The position numbers and the translations under genes are program-made. Below are positions 1 through 10,856 of a stretch of DNA of 64,000 bases, in pieces (the stretch's first letter is position 1; each line of letters starts with the position of its first letter). Source of the DNA: Acidobacteriota bacterium (GTDB lineage: Bacteria > Acidobacteriota > Terriglobia > Terriglobales > Acidobacteriaceae); the NCBI GenBank assembly GCA_021781495.1, contig JAJXWS010000005.1, positions 1 to 64,000 on the forward strand, written 5' to 3'. The notes below the pieces were generated by a model. It worked only from the letters and a program-made list of their open reading frames with translations. It was not told the origin of the DNA and did no database searches.

Positions 1-396
1 CGATCTGTGATTCCGATTGGGCAGCTGAAGAGCGGCAATCATCATGCCGTACAGCATGCGATCCACACGGTGGCGAACGTGGCGCACCACCAGGGCGCGA
101 TTCTGAAGGTGATTCTGGAGACGGCTCTGCTGACCGTGGAGGAGAAACTGCGCGGCGCCGAGATTGCGATTCAGGCAGGGGCGAATTTTCTGAAGACCTC
201 CACCGGCTTTGCCAAGGGCGGAGCGACGGCGGCGGACGTGGCGCTGCTGCGCGGGGTGGCCGGCGGACGCTGCGGCGTGAAGGCGTCGGGCGGCATTCGC
301 TCGCTGACCGATGTGCGCGCGATGCTGGAGGCCGGAGCGAATCGCATTGGGGCGTCGGCCTCGATTGCGATTGTGCGCGAGATGGGCGCGGAGTAG
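1..396 (+). CDS. deoC: deoxyribose-phosphate aldolase, C-terminal part (truncated by window start)
   Basis: ORF 7..396 (frame open to base 1); KVILETALLT...GANFLKTSTGFAKGGAT...GVKASGGIRS motifs typical of DeoC. Confidence 0.93.
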   Translation, partial: RSVIPIGQLKSGNHHAVQHAIHTVANVAHHQGAILKVILETALLTVEEKLRGAEIAIQAGANFLKTSTGFAKGGATAADVALLRGVAGGRCGVKASGGIRSLTDVRAMLEAGANRIGASASIAIVREMGAE

Positions 397-532
397 CCCG
401 AAGCAGGGCTGCGCGGCGTTTCTCCCGATTGCCAGCCCGGCCGCTCATGCCATTCCGGGATATGTGTCTCTTTCACCGGTAAAATCAACGCCGGACGCGA
501 GTCCGCTTACGCTATGATTCCTTTCGAGCGCT

Positions 533-2356
533 ATGTCCTCTATTTCCCCAGAGCGGCTGAACGAGTCCCCTATTGAGGGTGACTATCGCCCGTCTTCCTC
601 GAACAATCCACATGCCCGCATTGATGCGCAGAATGTACGCGTGGAGCCGGCTGACCTGACGTACCTGGTGCAACTGGCCGACGCACTGAATACAACCCTG
701 GACCTGCAGACGCTGCTGGAACGGACCTCAGAGCTGGTGCGGGCGATCATTCCCTATCGCATCTTTGCCATTTTTCTGCTGAACGACCGCACGCACGAGC
801 TGCGCATGCGCTTCCAGATTGGGCACACGGCGGAGACGCAGCGGATGCGCTTCCCGCTGGGCAAAGGCGTTGTGGGGCAGGTGGCGCTGACGCGGCAGCC
901 GATGCTGCTGAACGACGTGCGCACCTCGGAGTATTACATTGACGCGAACCCGGGCGTGCGCTCGGAGCTTGCGGTGCCGCTGATTGCGAAGAACAGGCTG
1001 ATTGGCGTGCTGGACATCGAGAGCGAGCAGGAAGGGTACTTCCGCGAGGAGCACCTGCACCTGCTGGTGTTGACGGCGTCGCGCATTGCGCAGGCGATTG
1101 AGAATGCTCGGCTGTACACGCGCGTGTCGCGGCAGGCGCAGACGCTGACGGTGCTGAACGAGATTTCTGCCGAGTTGACGTCGATCCTGGAGCTGGACCC
1201 GCTGCTGGCGCGGATCGGGCAACTGCTGCGGCGGCTGATTGACTACCAGATGTTCAGCATCATGCTGCTGGACGACAAGGGCGAGACGCTGATTACGCGG
1301 TACGCGTGGCGCTTTGGATACGCGCATGCCCCGCTGCGGCGGATTCCGATTACGAGCGGGCTGGTGGGCGCGGCGGTGCGCGAATGGCGGCCGATCAACG
1401 TGCCCGATGTGCACAAGGATCCGCGCTATCTGCCGATGAATCCGGAGACGCGGTCGGAGCTGATTGTGCCGCTGTTTCACAAGGGGCGCATTATCGGCGT
1501 GCTGGACCTGGAGCATACGCGCACCGCCTTCTTCAACGAAGAACACGGGAAGCTGCTGACGACCATGGCGGCGCAGGTGGCGATTGCGATTGAGAACGCA
1601 CGGCTATACCAGGCGGTGAAACGGCAGGAACAGCAACTGGAGCGCGACATCGCGATGGCGCGCGAGGTGCAACTGCGGCTGCTGCCGACGGCTCCGCCGG
1701 AGCACCCGAATATGGAAATGGCGGTGCGGTTTTTGCCGGCGCGCACGATTGGCGGCGACCTGTACGACTTTATCGACTACGGCGCGAACGAGACGGCGAT
1801 TGTGCTGGGCGACGTGAGCGGCAAGGCTGCTCCGGCGGCGTTGTTTGCGGCGCTGGTGAGCGGCATTATGCGCTCTGCCGCGGCACAGCGGCCGGAGCCG
1901 GCGGCGATGCTGGTGACGCTGAACGATGCGCTGCAGGAGCGACGGCTGGAGTCGCAGTATGTAGCACTGCTGTTTGCGCTGTGGAACGACGAGAACCGGA
2001 CGCTGAAGGTGGCAAACTCCGGCGCGGTGCAGCCGATCTTTTGCCGGGGCGGCGAGTCGATTACGGTGAAGGCGGAGGGCTTTCCGCTGGGGCTGTTTCC
2101 GGGCGCGACGTATGAGGAGTTCAGCGTGTCCACGCAGCCGGGCGACGCGATCATCTTCATGTCCGACGGGATATTGGACGCGGAGAATGCCAAGGGCGAG
2201 ATGTACGGGCAGGAGCGGCTGGCCGAGATGCTGTGCAGCCTGCGCGAGCAGCCCGCCGCGCGCATTGCAGATGCGATCCTGGCGGATGTGACCCGCTTCC
2301 AGGGCGGACAGGACCGCTTTGATGACGAGACCATCATCGTGCTGCGCGTGCGCTAG
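533..2356 (+). CDS. GAF-GAF-PP2C (SpoIIE/RsbU-type) serine phosphatase
   Basis: 607 aa; two GAF-like repeats (LLERTSELVRAIIPYRIFAIFLL; LLARIGQLLRRLIDYQMFSIMLL) then AREVQLRLLPTAPP...GGDLYDFI...LGDVSGKAAPAAL...SDGILDAEN. Confidence 0.92.
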   Translation: MSSISPERLNESPIEGDYRPSSSNNPHARIDAQNVRVEPADLTYLVQLADALNTTLDLQTLLERTSELVRAIIPYRIFAIFLLNDRTHELRMRFQIGHTAETQRMRFPLGKGVVGQVALTRQPMLLNDVRTSEYYIDANPGVRSELAVPLIAKNRLIGVLDIESEQEGYFREEHLHLLVLTASRIAQAIENARLYTRVSRQAQTLTVLNEISAELTSILELDPLLARIGQLLRRLIDYQMFSIMLLDDKGETLITRYAWRFGYAHAPLRRIPITSGLVGAAVREWRPINVPDVHKDPRYLPMNPETRSELIVPLFHKGRIIGVLDLEHTRTAFFNEEHGKLLTTMAAQVAIAIENARLYQAVKRQEQQLERDIAMAREVQLRLLPTAPPEHPNMEMAVRFLPARTIGGDLYDFIDYGANETAIVLGDVSGKAAPAALFAALVSGIMRSAAAQRPEPAAMLVTLNDALQERRLESQYVALLFALWNDENRTLKVANSGAVQPIFCRGGESITVKAEGFPLGLFPGATYEEFSVSTQPGDAIIFMSDGILDAENAKGEMYGQERLAEMLCSLREQPAARIADAILADVTRFQGGQDRFDDETIIVLRVR

Positions 2357-2423
2357 TTGCGGCGTTGGCTTGCTGGCCCGCCGGATGTCTGCCGGCTTCC
2401 GGTAAACTGAAGAGGACCCCAAC

Positions 2424-3740
2424 TTGACTGGAGCAGCTTTGCATACGGCAACTCAAGAGCGTGTTATCCGTCCTGCCCGCAATATTCTGGGCAGCCTGCG
2501 CCTTCCGGGCGACAAATCGATCAGCCACCGCTACGGCATGCTTGCGGCGTTTGCCGAGGGCACGTCACGCTTCAGCAATTTTTCGACGGGCGCGGACTGC
2601 GCGTCCACGCTGGCCTGCATGCAGGCGCTGGGCGCCACGGTGCGCAAGCTGGACGACGGCGTGATTGAAGTGACGGGCGTGGGCGGACACGTGACGCCGT
2701 CGAGCGAGCCGCTGGACTGCGGCAACTCCGGCTCGACGATGCGCATGATTTCGGGCCTGCTGGCTCCGCAGGAGGGCAGCTTTACGCTGATTGGCGACGC
2801 CTCGCTTTCGCGGCGGCCGATGGAGCGGATTCGCAAGCCGCTGGAGGCGATGGGCGCACGGCTGACGCTGACGGAGGGACATGCGCCGATCCACATTGAA
2901 GGCACGCCGCTGCATGCGATGGAGTACACGACACCGGTGCCGAGCGCACAGGTGAAGACCTGCGTGCTGCTGGCCGGCCTGCAGACGGAAGGAACCACGA
3001 CGGTGCACGAGGCGGTGCGCACACGCGACCACAGCGAACTGGCGCTGCGCGCGTTTGGTGCGGAGCTGACGCGCACGGCAGATTCGGTTTCGATCAGGGG
3101 ACCGCAGACGCTGCATGCTCTGGAAGCGGCTGTGCCGGGCGACATCTCGTCGGCGGCGTTCTTTTTGAGCGCGGCGACGATCTTTCCGGGGTCGTCGCTG
3201 GTGCTGGACGCGCTGGGGCTGAACCCGACGCGCGCGGCGCTGCTGGATGTGCTGACGGCGCTGGGCGCGCGCATTGCCGTGCTGAACCTGGAAGAGCGCA
3301 ATGCCGAGCTGGTGGGGACGGTACAGATCTCCGGGCCCGAGGAAGGCATGGGATCGACCGAGGTACGAGGCGCGCTGGCGGCGCAGCTGATTGACGAACT
3401 GCCCGTGCTGGCCGCGATTGCTCCGTACACGAGCGGCGGCATCCGGATTCGCGATGCGAAGGAGCTGCGCGTGAAGGAATCTGACCGCATTGCCCTAGTG
3501 GCGGAGAACCTGCGCGCGATGGGCGCGGAGGTGGAGGAGTTTGAGGACGGGCTGGATGTTCCGGGCGGGCAAACGCTGCACGGCGCCACGATCAACTCCG
3601 GCGGAGACCACCGGATTGCCATGGCTTTCAGCGTGGCGGCCTTGCGTGCGGAGGGCGACACGCTGATTCAGGGAGCGGAGTCGGCGGCTATCAGCTTTCC
3701 GGAGTTCTTTGACCTGCTGGACAAGGTTGCGGACCGCTGA
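2424..3740 (+). CDS. aroA: 3-phosphoshikimate 1-carboxyvinyltransferase (EPSP synthase)
   Basis: 438 aa; LPGDKSISHR, LDCGNSGSTMR, RDHSE, KESDRIA motifs; TTG start. Confidence 0.97.
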   Translation: MTGAALHTATQERVIRPARNILGSLRLPGDKSISHRYGMLAAFAEGTSRFSNFSTGADCASTLACMQALGATVRKLDDGVIEVTGVGGHVTPSSEPLDCGNSGSTMRMISGLLAPQEGSFTLIGDASLSRRPMERIRKPLEAMGARLTLTEGHAPIHIEGTPLHAMEYTTPVPSAQVKTCVLLAGLQTEGTTTVHEAVRTRDHSELALRAFGAELTRTADSVSIRGPQTLHALEAAVPGDISSAAFFLSAATIFPGSSLVLDALGLNPTRAALLDVLTALGARIAVLNLEERNAELVGTVQISGPEEGMGSTEVRGALAAQLIDELPVLAAIAPYTSGGIRIRDAKELRVKESDRIALVAENLRAMGAEVEEFEDGLDVPGGQTLHGATINSGGDHRIAMAFSVAALRAEGDTLIQGAESAAISFPEFFDLLDKVADR

Positions 3741-3769
3741 GGAAGCGGATCGCGCAGCAGAAGGAAATG

Positions 3770-3798
3770 CAAAAGCCCGGCAATGTGCCGGGCTTTTG
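3770..3798. terminator. rho-independent (bidirectional) terminator between convergent aroA and TolC-like gene
   Basis: AAAAGCCCGGC-aatgt-GCCGGGCTTTT perfect stem. Confidence 0.9.
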
Positions 3799-3818
3799 CT
3801 GTATGCGCGCGGGGCGGA

Positions 3819-5945
3819 TCAGTTGCCTGCCGGCGGCTTGGTGGAAGGCTCGTTGCCCTTGGCCGCGGGTTGCAGGCCGGGAACGACGGGAGCGGTGGTC
3901 ACGTTGCCGGTTGCGGCATCCTGCAGGTTGATGCCGTAGTGCTGCAGGGTGGTGGCGAGGGTCTGGTAGAGACCGGCGCGATCCCTGGCGTAAGCGGCAT
4001 TGGCAGCGATGAGGTTGTTGTCGGCGGTGGCCAGGTTGCGCTCCTGCAGGAGCACGTTGGCCGTGGTGGAGGCGCCGAGGTGGAGCTTCTTGGCCTCTGC
4101 ATCGAGGCTCTGCTGCGCGAAGTCACGAGCGGCGACGGCTGCCTTAACCTGGGCGCGGTCATTGGCGAGCGCGAACTGCGCGTTGACGACCTGCATGCGT
4201 ATCTGGGTGTAAAGCTGCTCCAGCCGCAGCTCGGCCTGACGGTACTCGATGAGGGAGCGGGCCTGCTCAGCCTGTGCGGTGCGATTGCGCAGCGGAATGT
4301 TGAGGGAGAAGCCCACGCCCTTGTCGGGGGCCGTGCTGTTGAACAGGTTCTGCAGGACGGTGCCGTAACCGACGGTCGGGAAGGTCCCGGGCGGATAGGT
4401 CTTCTGGGTGCTGAAGTTGAGAGCGTTGGGGCTCTGCGAGCCGCCCAGGGCGCTGGAGCCGTAGAAGCCGTATACGTCGAGCGAGGGCAGGAGGCCGTTG
4501 CGCGCGCCACGCAGCGTAATCTCGTCGTTCTTGAGCGTGAGCATGGCCATCTCCAGCTCGGGACGCTGCTTGAAGGCTGTCCGCACGAGCTCGTCTACGG
4601 GCTGCTTCTCCTCCGGCAGCTCTTCCAGGCTGACGCGATCGGTGGGGATGACGGCGGCAGCTTCAAGCGTGGGATCGTTGAGGTTGCGTGCGATGGCCTG
4701 CTTGATGATCTGCTGCTGATAGTTCAGGTTGCTCTGCGAGTTGATGAGCGCCTGCCGGTCCGTGGCCACGGTGGAGTCGGCGTTGACGACATCGAGCGGA
4801 GCCATGGTACCGATCTGGAGCTGCTTGCGCGTATCGTCATCGAGCTTGGTGCTCTGCTGGAGAGCGCGCTCCTTGGCCTGCACATCCTCATAGGCGCTGA
4901 CGAGGCCCCAGTAGATGTTCTCCACCTGATTGACGGTGTAGAGAATCTGCTGGCGGAAGGAGGAGTCCGTGATCCGGCGATCGTTGATGGCCTGGTACAT
5001 GAAGCGCTTGTTGACCCAGATGCCGGCGCCCTGCAGCAGATGCTGCGTGACGGTGGCCTTGAAGCTGGAGTTCAACAAAGGACTGTAGTTCTGGAAGGGG
5101 TTGTCTGTGGTGATGCGGCTGTTGACGATCGACGCGGTAAGCTGCGAGCCGGTGACGAATCCCTGGTTGTAGGTGAAGTTGTATTGGTTGGTGTTAGTGG
5201 TCAGTGACGTCTTGCCACCAGAGAAGAAGGTGTTGGCCTGCGGCACGCGGGAACGCTCAAACTGAACGGTGCCGGTGACGGAGGGGTCAAGCACGGCGGG
5301 AAGCGGTCCTGCGCCGTTGGTGGAAAGTGACAGGCCGGACGTGCCGGAGGCCGCGCCGCCGGAGCCGCCGGTGGTGCCGCCGGGGCCGCCGCCCGTGGCA
5401 AGCGTGGACGTGGTGCCGCCGAGCGTGCCGGCAACTACACCAGTTGGAACGCCGAGCAGGGCCGAGCCTGCACGCGTGCGCAGGATGTCGGTATCCGCAA
5501 TGTCGAGGTTGTAGCGGGCAATGGCAATGTCGTAGTTGTTCTCAAGAGCGAGGGCGATGGCATCGGACAGGCTGAGATAGATTTTGCCGTCCTTGAGCAG
5601 GTCGCCGAGGCGCACGGAATTGACGAAGCTCGCCTTTTCAATGTTGGTGGCGGTGTACCAGCTGATGGGATTACCCCAGGCACGTCCCGAAGGCAGGGAG
5701 AAGTCACGCTGGGCCTGGCGCAGGTTCATGGGCTGCGTAAGCACCGGGGCGGGCGCAGCGGGCAAATCGGACCTGGCCTTGTCTGTCGCCGGGGGCGCGG
5801 TCTGCTGGGCGAATCCCGATGGCACTCCTGCTGCCAATGTGAGCATGGCTGCGGCGATGGCACGAAGCTGCCTGCCTGTGTTCCCTCTTCTCTCGCCCGT
5901 GCTCAACTTCTGCTGCTTAAACACACGTATACCGAACCGATGCAT
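3819..5945 (-). CDS. TolC-family outer membrane efflux protein
   Basis: ORF 3819..6179; likely start ATG at 5945 (MHRFGIRVFKQQK... signal peptide); OEP repeats (LSLSDAIALALENNYDIAIARYNLDIADTDILRTRAG; LEQLYTQIRMQVVNAQFAL). Confidence 0.85.
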   Translation of the reverse strand: MHRFGIRVFKQQKLSTGERRGNTGRQLRAIAAAMLTLAAGVPSGFAQQTAPPATDKARSDLPAAPAPVLTQPMNLRQAQRDFSLPSGRAWGNPISWYTATNIEKASFVNSVRLGDLLKDGKIYLSLSDAIALALENNYDIAIARYNLDIADTDILRTRAGSALLGVPTGVVAGTLGGTTSTLATGGGPGGTTGGSGGAASGTSGLSLSTNGAGPLPAVLDPSVTGTVQFERSRVPQANTFFSGGKTSLTTNTNQYNFTYNQGFVTGSQLTASIVNSRITTDNPFQNYSPLLNSSFKATVTQHLLQGAGIWVNKRFMYQAINDRRITDSSFRQQILYTVNQVENIYWGLVSAYEDVQAKERALQQSTKLDDDTRKQLQIGTMAPLDVVNADSTVATDRQALINSQSNLNYQQQIIKQAIARNLNDPTLEAAAVIPTDRVSLEELPEEKQPVDELVRTAFKQRPELEMAMLTLKNDEITLRGARNGLLPSLDVYGFYGSSALGGSQSPNALNFSTQKTYPPGTFPTVGYGTVLQNLFNSTAPDKGVGFSLNIPLRNRTAQAEQARSLIEYRQAELRLEQLYTQIRMQVVNAQFALANDRAQVKAAVAARDFAQQSLDAEAKKLHLGASTTANVLLQERNLATADNNLIAANAAYARDRAGLYQTLATTLQHYGINLQDAATGNVTTAPVVPGLQPAAKGNEPSTKPPAGN

Positions 5946-6239
5946 GTTTCCTCTCCACGAGTTGCTGAGGCATGTGGGGTGCCATAGTGAAAGACGCCCG
6001 AAGAGCCCCTCCGGACGCAGAAATCTAACACTTGCAGGCGATTTTCGCTGCCAAACCTGGCCGCGGCGTCCATTCCTGAGAGCAATACGACAGAGATTCG
6101 CGCTTCGTTCCCTTGAGGCGGGATGTTTCTGAAAGCGGCATGCCTGCGGAGCGCGGAGGCGAAAACCGGATGTGTCCACACCATTCTCTCCCCTTCAGGA
6201 GCCGGGGACTCGGTTAACCTGTTATCAAGAAAGGCACCT

Positions 6240-7067
6240 GTGACGGAAACTACCCAGCAAGCTCGCGCACCGCAGACGTGGCGGCTGACGCTGGCCTATG
6301 ACGGCACGGACTTCCACGGCTGGCAGGTGCAGCCGGATAAGCCGACCGTTCAGGGCGAACTGCAGGCGGCACTGGGACGCATTGCGGGAGAGACGCCGCT
6401 GCCGCAGGGGTCAGGACGGACAGATGCCGGCGTGCATGCGCTTGCGCAGGTAGCAAGCTTCCCCTTGATGGCACCGATTCCAGCGGAGAATCTGCAGCGG
6501 GCTCTGAACCGGACACTGCCGGCGGCGATTCGGATTCTGGAGGCGCGGGTGGAGCCGGATGGGTTCCATGCGCGGCACTCGGCGCGGGCAAAGACATATG
6601 AGTACCGCATCTTTCGCGGGGAGATATGTCCGCCGTTTCTGGCGCGCTATGTGTATGCATGTCCGTGGCCGCTGAGCGTGCTGGCCCTGCACGAGGCGGC
6701 GTCGGGATTTGTGGGCGAGCATGATTTTCTGAGCTTTGCGGCGACCGATCCGGATGTGACCGCGCGGACGAACGTGAGTGAAGACCGCGATGACCCGGAC
6801 GATCGCAGAGGCACGGTGCGCACGGTGTTTTCTTCGGCGTGGGAGGAGCAGGCGACTGCGGCGGGGCGGGTGCTGGTGTATCGCGTACGGGGGAACGGAT
6901 TCCTGCACCACATGGTTCGCAACCTGGTGGGCACGATGCTGGATGCAGGGCGCGGGCACATTGACCCGAAGAGCATCGCGGAGATTCTGGAGGCGCGGTC
7001 GCGATCGGCGGCAGGGCCGACGGCTCCGGCGCGGGGGCTGTTTCTGCACTCGGTGGAGTACGACTAA
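6240..7067 (+). CDS. truA: tRNA pseudouridine(38-40) synthase
   Basis: LTLAYDGTDFHGWQVQP, GSGRTDAGVHALAQVA, NGFLHHMVRNLVGTML; ORF opens at 6123 but GTG at 6240 fits the TruA N-terminus. Confidence 0.95.
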   Translation: MTETTQQARAPQTWRLTLAYDGTDFHGWQVQPDKPTVQGELQAALGRIAGETPLPQGSGRTDAGVHALAQVASFPLMAPIPAENLQRALNRTLPAAIRILEARVEPDGFHARHSARAKTYEYRIFRGEICPPFLARYVYACPWPLSVLALHEAASGFVGEHDFLSFAATDPDVTARTNVSEDRDDPDDRRGTVRTVFSSAWEEQATAAGRVLVYRVRGNGFLHHMVRNLVGTMLDAGRGHIDPKSIAEILEARSRSAAGPTAPARGLFLHSVEYD

Positions 7068-7102
7068 AGAGGCGGCTCGCCTGCTACCCTGAAACCATCG
7101 CT

Positions 7103-8374
7103 ATGACGCTCTTTTCTCGTACTACGGCATTTTCGCGCGTTGTTGCGCTTGCGGAGCGGCGGCAGGTGCATGCCGCGTTTGCCTGGCTGCACAACAATCC
7201 CAAGACGATCCTGGACTGGCAGCGGGATGTGAGTGTGATTCCCGCGCCGCCGTTTGGCGAAGAGGCACGATCCCGGTGGATGCAGGACCGCTTTATGGAG
7301 GCGGGTCTGGCGAATGTGCAGACGGACAGCGTTGGCAATGTGACGGGATGGCTGCGGGCGGCCAAGCTGCCACCGGAGAGCAGCGGCCCGGTGGTGGTGC
7401 TGTCGGCGCATCTGGACACGGTGTTTCCGGCAGAGACGCCGCTGCAACCCACGCTGACGCAGGTGGACGGCGGCACGCGGCTGAACGTACCGGGAGCGTG
7501 CGACAACGGTGCGGGGATTGCCGGACTGCTGGCCCTGGTGCATGCGCTGGCAGAGGCGCAGGTAGAACTGGCCGCGCCGGTGCTGGTGCTGGGCAATGTG
7601 GGCGAGGAGGGCGAGGGGGATCTGCGCGGGGTGCGGCACTTCTATAACCAATCGGCACTGGCGGGGCGCATTGCCGCGCACGTGGTGCTGGATGGAGCGG
7701 GAGCGGACTCGGCGGTGTCGCAGGCGCTGGGGAGCAGACGCTACGCGGTGACGATCTCCGGGCCGGGCGGACACAGCTTTACGGATGCGGGGACGCCGAA
7801 TCCGATTGTGGCGCTGGCGACGGCGCTAGCGCGGCTGGCGCAGACGCATCTGCCCTCGGAGCCGCGCACGACGATGAATCCGGGGACGATTCACGGCGGG
7901 ACGAGCGTCAATACGATTCCGGAGAGCGCGACGGCGTCAGTGGATTTCCGCTCGACGAGCCCCGCGGAGCTGCTGCGGCTGGAGGTGGCGCTGCATCGCG
8001 CGGTGGAAGATGCGGTGGAGCAGTGGAACTCGCTTGCGGTGGCAGCGGGAACGCATGGCCGGGGACTGCTGAAGTTTCAGATCCACAAGATTGGCGACCG
8101 GCCCGCCGCACAACTGCCGGAGGACTCACCGGTGCTGGAGGCGCTGCGCGCGGTGGACCGGCATCTGGGCCAGCGGACGGATCTGCGGCTGGGCTCGACG
8201 GATGCGAATATTCCGATCTCGCTGGGCGTGCCGGCGCTGTCTTTAGGCGCGGGCGGCGATGGCGGCGGGGCACATACGCTGGCCGAATGGTATAGCGACC
8301 GGGATCGCGAGACGGGATTGCGGCGCGTTCTGCTGCTGCTGCTGGCCATGACAGAGTGGGCCGCGGAGCAGTAG
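7103..8374 (+). CDS. M20-family metallopeptidase (peptidase T/ArgE/DapE-like)
   Basis: VVLSAHLDTVFP, GACDNGAGIAGLLAL, GNVGEEGEGDLRG, GPGGHSFTDAGTPNPI. Confidence 0.92.
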   Translation: MTLFSRTTAFSRVVALAERRQVHAAFAWLHNNPKTILDWQRDVSVIPAPPFGEEARSRWMQDRFMEAGLANVQTDSVGNVTGWLRAAKLPPESSGPVVVLSAHLDTVFPAETPLQPTLTQVDGGTRLNVPGACDNGAGIAGLLALVHALAEAQVELAAPVLVLGNVGEEGEGDLRGVRHFYNQSALAGRIAAHVVLDGAGADSAVSQALGSRRYAVTISGPGGHSFTDAGTPNPIVALATALARLAQTHLPSEPRTTMNPGTIHGGTSVNTIPESATASVDFRSTSPAELLRLEVALHRAVEDAVEQWNSLAVAAGTHGRGLLKFQIHKIGDRPAAQLPEDSPVLEALRAVDRHLGQRTDLRLGSTDANIPISLGVPALSLGAGGDGGGAHTLAEWYSDRDRETGLRRVLLLLLAMTEWAAEQ

Positions 8375-8385
8375 CGACGGCACTG

Positions 8386-9489
8386 TTACGAAGGCAGCTG
8401 GTTTCCGGCCTCGGATGATGCGCCAGCATTGCGCGCCATCTCAATGCGCATTGTGGGCAGCGACTGAGGATAATGCTGCCGCAGATACTCGATCATTTTT
8501 TCGCGCACGAGGCAGCGAAGGTCGAAGTTCTCAGAGGATCCACGCGAGCTCATGAGGCAGCGCAGCTCCATGGTGTGCTCACTGAGGTTGGTGACCTGCA
8601 AGCCGCAGACGCGGCCATCCCACAAAGGCGAACCGCGCACGACGCGCTCCAGTTCCGCACGGAGCGGCTCGACGGGCACCTGGTAGTCAACATAGAGGAA
8701 TGCCGTGCCGAGGATGTCTGCGCTGGTGCGGGTCCAGTTCTGGAATGGCTGCTCGATGAAGTAGCTGAGCGGGACGACGAGGCGGCGCTCATCCCAGATT
8801 TTGATGACCACGTAGGTGCTGCGAACCTCCTCAATGCGACCCCATTCGCCCTGTACGATTACGACATCATCGATGCGGATGGGCTCGGTCATGGCAATCT
8901 GCAGGCCGGCGATGAGGTTGGAGGCGGTGGATTTGGCCGCGACAGCCAGGATGAGCGAGGCGAGTCCCGCAGAGGCCATGAGACCCGTTCCGTAGTTCCA
9001 GAGGCGCTCGTCGTGCAGGCTCCAGAGCAGCGCGCCGGCATCCAGAACGAGGACAAGACCGATGAGAACGCGGCGGACAAACTGCATCTGAGTGTGCACG
9101 CGACGGGCACGCAGGTTGTTGGGCACGTTAGTGTCGAAGCGGCTGAGCAGGGCGGCTTCAAATACGTAGACCCCACCGATGGCAAGCCAGCCGAGCGCCA
9201 GAATGAATAGAATTTCTGTAATCTGCTGCAGTCTTTCCCGAATCTGCATGGGGATATCCGGCAGCAACGGGAGGACGAACAGCGCGCCAATGATGAGCAG
9301 GGAGGCACGCGCCGGCCTGGCCAGATGTCGACGAATGCCTATGCTGCGACGGTTTGTACTGACCTGCGTTTTGCCGGCAATGCGGAAGACGACGTAATGA
9401 ATGCCATTGCTGAAGACCACGGCCAGGCAGATGAGAAGGACCCAGTACAACCAGTCTTTCTGCGTGAACACCATGAGAATTTCGTTCAC
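8386..9489 (-). CDS. mechanosensitive ion channel (MscS) family protein
   Basis: TM helices, then ASAGLASLILAVAAKSTASNLIAGLQIAMTEPIRIDDVVIVQGEWGRIEEVRSTYVVIKIWDERRLVVPLSYF. Confidence 0.93.
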   Translation of the reverse strand: MNEILMVFTQKDWLYWVLLICLAVVFSNGIHYVVFRIAGKTQVSTNRRSIGIRRHLARPARASLLIIGALFVLPLLPDIPMQIRERLQQITEILFILALGWLAIGGVYVFEAALLSRFDTNVPNNLRARRVHTQMQFVRRVLIGLVLVLDAGALLWSLHDERLWNYGTGLMASAGLASLILAVAAKSTASNLIAGLQIAMTEPIRIDDVVIVQGEWGRIEEVRSTYVVIKIWDERRLVVPLSYFIEQPFQNWTRTSADILGTAFLYVDYQVPVEPLRAELERVVRGSPLWDGRVCGLQVTNLSEHTMELRCLMSSRGSSENFDLRCLVREKMIEYLRQHYPQSLPTMRIEMARNAGASSEAGNQLPS

Positions 9490-9595
9490 TCCTTTCGTTT
9501 ACCTCCTGCTTGTTTCGGATGCGGATGGGGGGATTCCTGTTTTCCGCGACATGGTGACACAGTTGCGGCTTGGCGGGCTGTCATAATTTTTGGAG

Positions 9596-10528
9596 ATGAA
9601 ACTGCGTGCGTATCTGCTGATGGTTTTTGTGGTAGCGGTGTGGGGAACGACCTTTGTGCTGGTGAAGGGCGCACTGGCCAGCGCTACGCCGGGAGCCTTC
9701 AACCTGGTTCGCATGACACTGGCGTTTGCGCTGCTGGCCGTTCTCTACAAGCCTTACTGGCGAACCATACGGCGGCGCGATGTGGGCGCGGGCGCGGTGG
9801 TGGGATTCTTTCTGGCGGCGGGCTATCAGTTTCAGACAACGGGACTGGTGCGGACGACGCCTTCGAAGTCGGCGTTTATAACGGGCCTGCTGGTGGTGCT
9901 GGTTCCGCTGTTCTCGTCGATTCGCTGGCTGCGGCCGCCGGGGGCGCGAGCTCCGCGATGGAATGCGTACACGGGTGCGGCTCTGGGGTTTGCGGGGATT
10001 CTGCTGCTGACGGTGCCGGCGCAGGCGGCGGACAGCCGGATGGCCATGGCCAGCCTGCTGCCGGACTTTACTTCCATCAACTTTGGCGATGTGCTGACGT
10101 TGGGCTGCGCAATTGCGTTTGCCTTTCATTGCCTGGCGCTGAGCCATGTTTCGCCGCGGATTCCCTTTCAGCCGCTGGCGCTGCTGCAGGTGGGGTTTTG
10201 CGCGGTGTTCATGGCGCTGAGCCTGCCGCTTATCGAGCGGCCGCAGATCCACTGGAACTGGCAACTGGCAGCAGCGCTGGCGATTGCAGCGGCACTGGCG
10301 ACGGCGGCTGCTTTCTCCATCCAGAGCTGGGCGCAGTCGATTTTGCCCTCGACGCACATTGCCCTGCTGCTGACGCTGGAACCGGTGTTTGCGTGGCTTA
10401 CCTCCTTTGTTTTCATGGGGGAACGGCTGGGGTTGCGACCGGCGATGGGGGCGATGCTGATTCTGTGCGGGATTGCGCTGACGGAACTGGCGCCGCAGCC
10501 GCATGTGCCGACGGCCCACGAGGCGTGA
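9596..10528 (+). CDS. DMT-superfamily (EamA) transporter
   Basis: MKLRAYLLMVFVVAVWGTTFVLVKGAL...; ten predicted TM segments; ...LEPVFAWLTSFVFMGERLG. Confidence 0.92.
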   Translation: MKLRAYLLMVFVVAVWGTTFVLVKGALASATPGAFNLVRMTLAFALLAVLYKPYWRTIRRRDVGAGAVVGFFLAAGYQFQTTGLVRTTPSKSAFITGLLVVLVPLFSSIRWLRPPGARAPRWNAYTGAALGFAGILLLTVPAQAADSRMAMASLLPDFTSINFGDVLTLGCAIAFAFHCLALSHVSPRIPFQPLALLQVGFCAVFMALSLPLIERPQIHWNWQLAAALAIAAALATAAAFSIQSWAQSILPSTHIALLLTLEPVFAWLTSFVFMGERLGLRPAMGAMLILCGIALTELAPQPHVPTAHEA

Positions 10529-10856
10529 CGGCGGGAGTTGCAGCAGCCCGCCATCCTATTCGAGAGATTGAACATCGAAGCTAAGGAGAAACGGTGGGGC
10601 GGTGCTTTGCGACACTTTCACCGAACCAACGTCTAAGTTGTTTGAATCGCCTTGAGATTCTGCTTCCACGGAACCGGCTCTCCGGGATCGTATCTCGGGT
10701 GGGGCTGGGGCTGGCACTCTGCAACGCTGGAAGGCTTGCCGGGTAGCCGGAGTGAAAGGCAGCCGGACGGGTGTGTTCCCCGCTGGCTATACTCTATTGG
10801 AGCATTGAACAAACCGGCCGTGAGGCTGGTTACCAGAGGATGAGGTCATAGAACCC

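Noticed and set aside
3783-5207. 474-aa ORF antisense to the TolC-like gene
   Set aside because: Starts within the aroA terminator hairpin and lacks any domain; opposite strand is a clear OEP protein.
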